Shown here in pieces: positions 6,322 to 7,395 of a stretch of DNA of 7,395 nucleotides (positions are counted from its first letter, which is position 1; each line of letters starts with the position of its first letter). The stretch comes from CANLWN01 sp039815505 (GTDB lineage Bacteria; Bacteroidota; Bacteroidia; Flavobacteriales; Flavobacteriaceae): the NCBI GenBank assembly GCA_039815505.1, contig JBCBZE010000175.1, forward strand, positions 1 to 7,395. Reading direction: 5' to 3'. The notes beneath the pieces were generated by a model. It was not told where the DNA came from. It saw only the letters and a list, made by a program, of their open reading frames with translations, and made no database searches. The translations under genes were made by a program, and so were the position numbers.

Positions 6322-6345
6322 AATATTTATAGTGATATAAATATT
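6322..6345. promoter_or_regulatory. Perfect palindromic operator candidate between uvrA and the sigma gene
   Basis: AATATTTATA (6322-6331) and TATAAATATT (6336-6345) are perfect 10-bp reverse complements around the 4-nt spacer GTGA. The site lies between the two divergent promoters. It is 22 nt upstream of the uvrA -33 TTG and touches the first T of the sigma-gene -33 TTG (6345-6347). Neither predicted transcript includes it, so it is more likely a DNA site for a dimeric regulator than an RNA hairpin. The arms are wholly A/T, which increases the chance of coincidence. Confidence 0.5.
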
Positions 6346-6376
6346 TGTTCGAAGTATTATATTTTTTCTATATTTG
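6345..6376 (+). promoter_or_regulatory. Promoter of the sigma-factor gene (flavobacterial type)
   Basis: TTG (6345-6347), a 21-nt spacer, then TATATTTG (6369-6376), an exact TAnnTTTG match. Spacing equals that of the uvrA promoter. Transcription would start near 6380-6383, leaving an untranslated leader of about 115 nt. A near-match AATATTTG at 6340-6347 could be an alternative -7 element. Confidence 0.68.
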
Positions 6377-6422
6377 AATTATAACAAAACGTTAAAACGC
6401 CTATACGAAAACAATTACTTTT

Positions 6423-6447
6423 TTAAGATTATTAAGATAACCTTAAG
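6423..6447 (+). repeat. Three TTAAG direct repeats in the sigma-gene leader
   Basis: TTAAG occurs at 6423, 6432 and 6443; the first two copies extend to TTAAGAT. They lie downstream of the predicted transcription start and 51-75 nt before the sigma start codon. A binding site for a regulator is possible. With such short AT-rich units, chance is an equally good explanation. Confidence 0.25.
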
Positions 6448-6497
6448 TCCTTTCTTCCTAGAGAGGCCCCTAATTCTAACAGGAAAAAGTAATTGGT

Positions 6498-7079
6498 ATG
6501 GAACTACAGATTAACGATTCATTATTGATCAAGCAATACATTAACGGAGACGAAAGAGCTCTGGAAACCCTAATTAAAAGACATAACCAGCGTATAACCA
6601 GCTTTATTTATTCCAAAGTGATGGATCGTGATATCACCGAGGATATTTTCCAGGATACGTTTATAAAGGTTATTAGAACCTTAAAAAGAGGTTCTTATAG
6701 CGAGGAGGGAAAATTTTTACCCTGGGTAATGCGAATAGCCCACAACCTTATTATAGATTATTATAGAAAGAATAGACGGTTGCCCAGATTTGAAGGTGGG
6801 GATGATTTTAATATTTTCTCCGTGATTAGCGATGAGAAGCTGAACATAGAAAAACAATTGATAAAGAATCAAATAGATGTAGATCTTCGCTATCTCATTG
6901 AAGAATTGCCCAATGATCAGAAAGAGGTGTTGACCATGCGTATGTATAAGGATATGAGTTTCAAGGAAATCTCCGAAAATACTGGGGTTAGTATCAATAC
7001 AGCCTTGGGAAGAATGCGTTATGCCCTCATTAATCTAAGGAAGATCATAGAGAAGTACAATATTGTTTTAACGAATTAA
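6498..7079 (+). CDS. ECF-type RNA polymerase sigma factor (sigma-70 family)
   Basis: Sigma factor of 193 residues with only regions 2 and 4, the ECF (group 4) layout. Region 2 covers about 22-95. It includes the core-binding and -10-recognition segment DITEDIFQDTFIKV (45-58) and the FLPWVMRIAHNLIIDYYRK helix (73-91). Region 4 covers about 132-186, with the family motif LPNDQKEVLTMRMY (137-150) and a helix-turn-helix (MSFKEISENTGVSINTALGRMRYAL, 153-177) that reads the -35 element. A charged linker (95-131) joins them. No extra C-terminal domain is present. The leader is about 115 nt with a good promoter. AGGAAA lies about 13 nt before the ATG, rather far for a ribosome site. No membrane anti-sigma gene follows within the window; a 48-codon ORF does, 73 nt downstream. 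The regulon and signal cannot be read from the sequence. It faces uvrA across a shared control region, so co-control with DNA repair is possible but unproven. Confidence 0.96.
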   Translation: MELQINDSLLIKQYINGDERALETLIKRHNQRITSFIYSKVMDRDITEDIFQDTFIKVIRTLKRGSYSEEGKFLPWVMRIAHNLIIDYYRKNRRLPRFEGGDDFNIFSVISDEKLNIEKQLIKNQIDVDLRYLIEELPNDQKEVLTMRMYKDMSFKEISENTGVSINTALGRMRYALINLRKIIEKYNIVLTN

Positions 7080-7152
7080 TATACCACAGGTCGAGTTAGC
7101 ATCACTTTTTCATATAGGTTGCGTTATTTTAGGGTAACAACAAATTTTTTAT

Positions 7153-7299
7153 ATGGAAAACATCTACTCCCCCGAAAACACGGAAACTTGTGAACTGGTA
7201 AAAGCACAAAAAGAAACAGTTGATTTTTTATTGAACTTTTCCAAATCACTGTCCGTAATTGAATATGAAGGAATACCATTAGAAGGTAATTTAAACTAG
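7153..7299 (+). CDS. Small acidic protein (48 aa) downstream of the sigma gene
   Basis: An ATG-to-TAG frame of 48 codons. The product begins MENIYSPENTETCELVKAQK and ends EYEGIPLEGNLN. It has nine acidic against three basic residues, one Cys (13), and a likely amphipathic helix at about 11-34 (heptad-like L15, V16, V23, L26, L27, F29, L33). No signal peptide or membrane segment is present. Reasons to believe it is real: it is on the sigma strand; it starts 73 nt after the sigma stop with no terminator between; a terminator follows 55 nt after its own stop; and its composition is protein-like rather than random. I recognise no named family. A short acidic helical protein paired with a sigma factor could be an anti-sigma or a sigma-binding modulator, but this is inference only. 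The ribosome site is poor: an A/T-rich stretch precedes the ATG. Confidence 0.66.
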   Translation: MENIYSPENTETCELVKAQKETVDFLLNFSKSLSVIEYEGIPLEGNLN

Positions 7300-7326
7300 A
7301 TATGCTTTAATGTTTGCAAATATATA

Positions 7327-7346
7327 ACTGCACCGATCAATGCAGT
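7327..7346 (+). repeat. First hairpin of a tandem pair after the small ORF
   Basis: ACTGCA (7327-7332) and TGCAGT (7341-7346) are perfect reverse complements around an 8-nt loop. It sits 27 nt after the small-ORF stop codon and 7 nt before the terminator stem. No T-run follows. It could stabilise the transcript's 3' end, bind a protein, or belong to a short processed RNA. Confidence 0.4.
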
Positions 7347-7353
7347 GTTATGA

Positions 7354-7390
7354 ATAAGGTCCGCTTTTTACAGCGGACTTTATTTTTTTT
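7354..7390 (+). terminator. Intrinsic terminator of the sigma/small-ORF unit
   Basis: ATAAGGTCCGCT (7354-7365) pairs with AGCGGACTTTAT (7372-7383) over a 6-nt loop. This is a 12-bp stem with one G-U wobble and a GC-rich core (GTCCGC/GCGGAC). A run of eight T (7383-7390) follows directly. It is a textbook rho-independent terminator in the + direction. Its position supports transcription of the 48-codon ORF with, or after, the sigma gene. Confidence 0.92.
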
Positions 7391-7395
7391 ACCCC

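Noticed and set aside
1..7395. Insertion sequence, CRISPR array, tRNA or rRNA, or phage gene
   Set aside because: No transposase, integrase, regularly spaced repeat, cloverleaf or conserved rRNA stretch was seen on either strand.

Overview
The window looks like chromosomal DNA of a marine-type member of the Flavobacteriaceae (Bacteroidota). Three things point there. The DNA is AT-rich. The two promoters I can read have the Bacteroidota form, a TTG followed 21 nt later by TAnnTTTG, and most start codons lack a strong Shine-Dalgarno sequence. The UvrA and sigma-factor proteins also have a flavobacterial character. The species is not identifiable from the sequence alone.

Left part (1-1902, + strand): four small cytoplasmic proteins. 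The first three are tightly spaced (73 and 60 nt gaps): an EthD-domain protein, a VOC/glyoxalase-fold protein, and an antibiotic-biosynthesis-monooxygenase (ABM)-like protein. A 209-nt gap containing a short dyad and a small hairpin separates them from a DinB/YfiT-type four-helix metalloprotein. Substrates cannot be assigned to any of the four.

Middle (1923-3466, - strand): a secreted protein of 413 residues. It has a signal peptide, four exact-period 16-residue repeats, a Tyr/Arg-rich zone, and a 183-residue Arg/Ser/Thr tail with almost no acidic residues. A convincing intrinsic terminator, readable in its own direction only, closes the gene.

Right part (3467-7395): uvrA (- strand) encodes the damage-recognition subunit of nucleotide excision repair. 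It is divergent from an ECF-type sigma factor gene (+ strand). The 247-nt divergent region carries a good promoter for each gene, and between them a perfect 10-bp inverted repeat that abuts the sigma promoter. Downstream of the sigma gene no membrane anti-sigma gene is visible. Instead there is a 48-codon acidic ORF followed by two hairpins, the second a strong terminator, so sigma gene plus small ORF may be a two-gene unit.

Most of the window is ordinary flavobacterial chromosome. I see no mobile element, CRISPR array, tRNA or rRNA. The points most worth a second look are the sigma/small-ORF pair with its palindromic control region, and the repeat-plus-basic-tail secreted protein.
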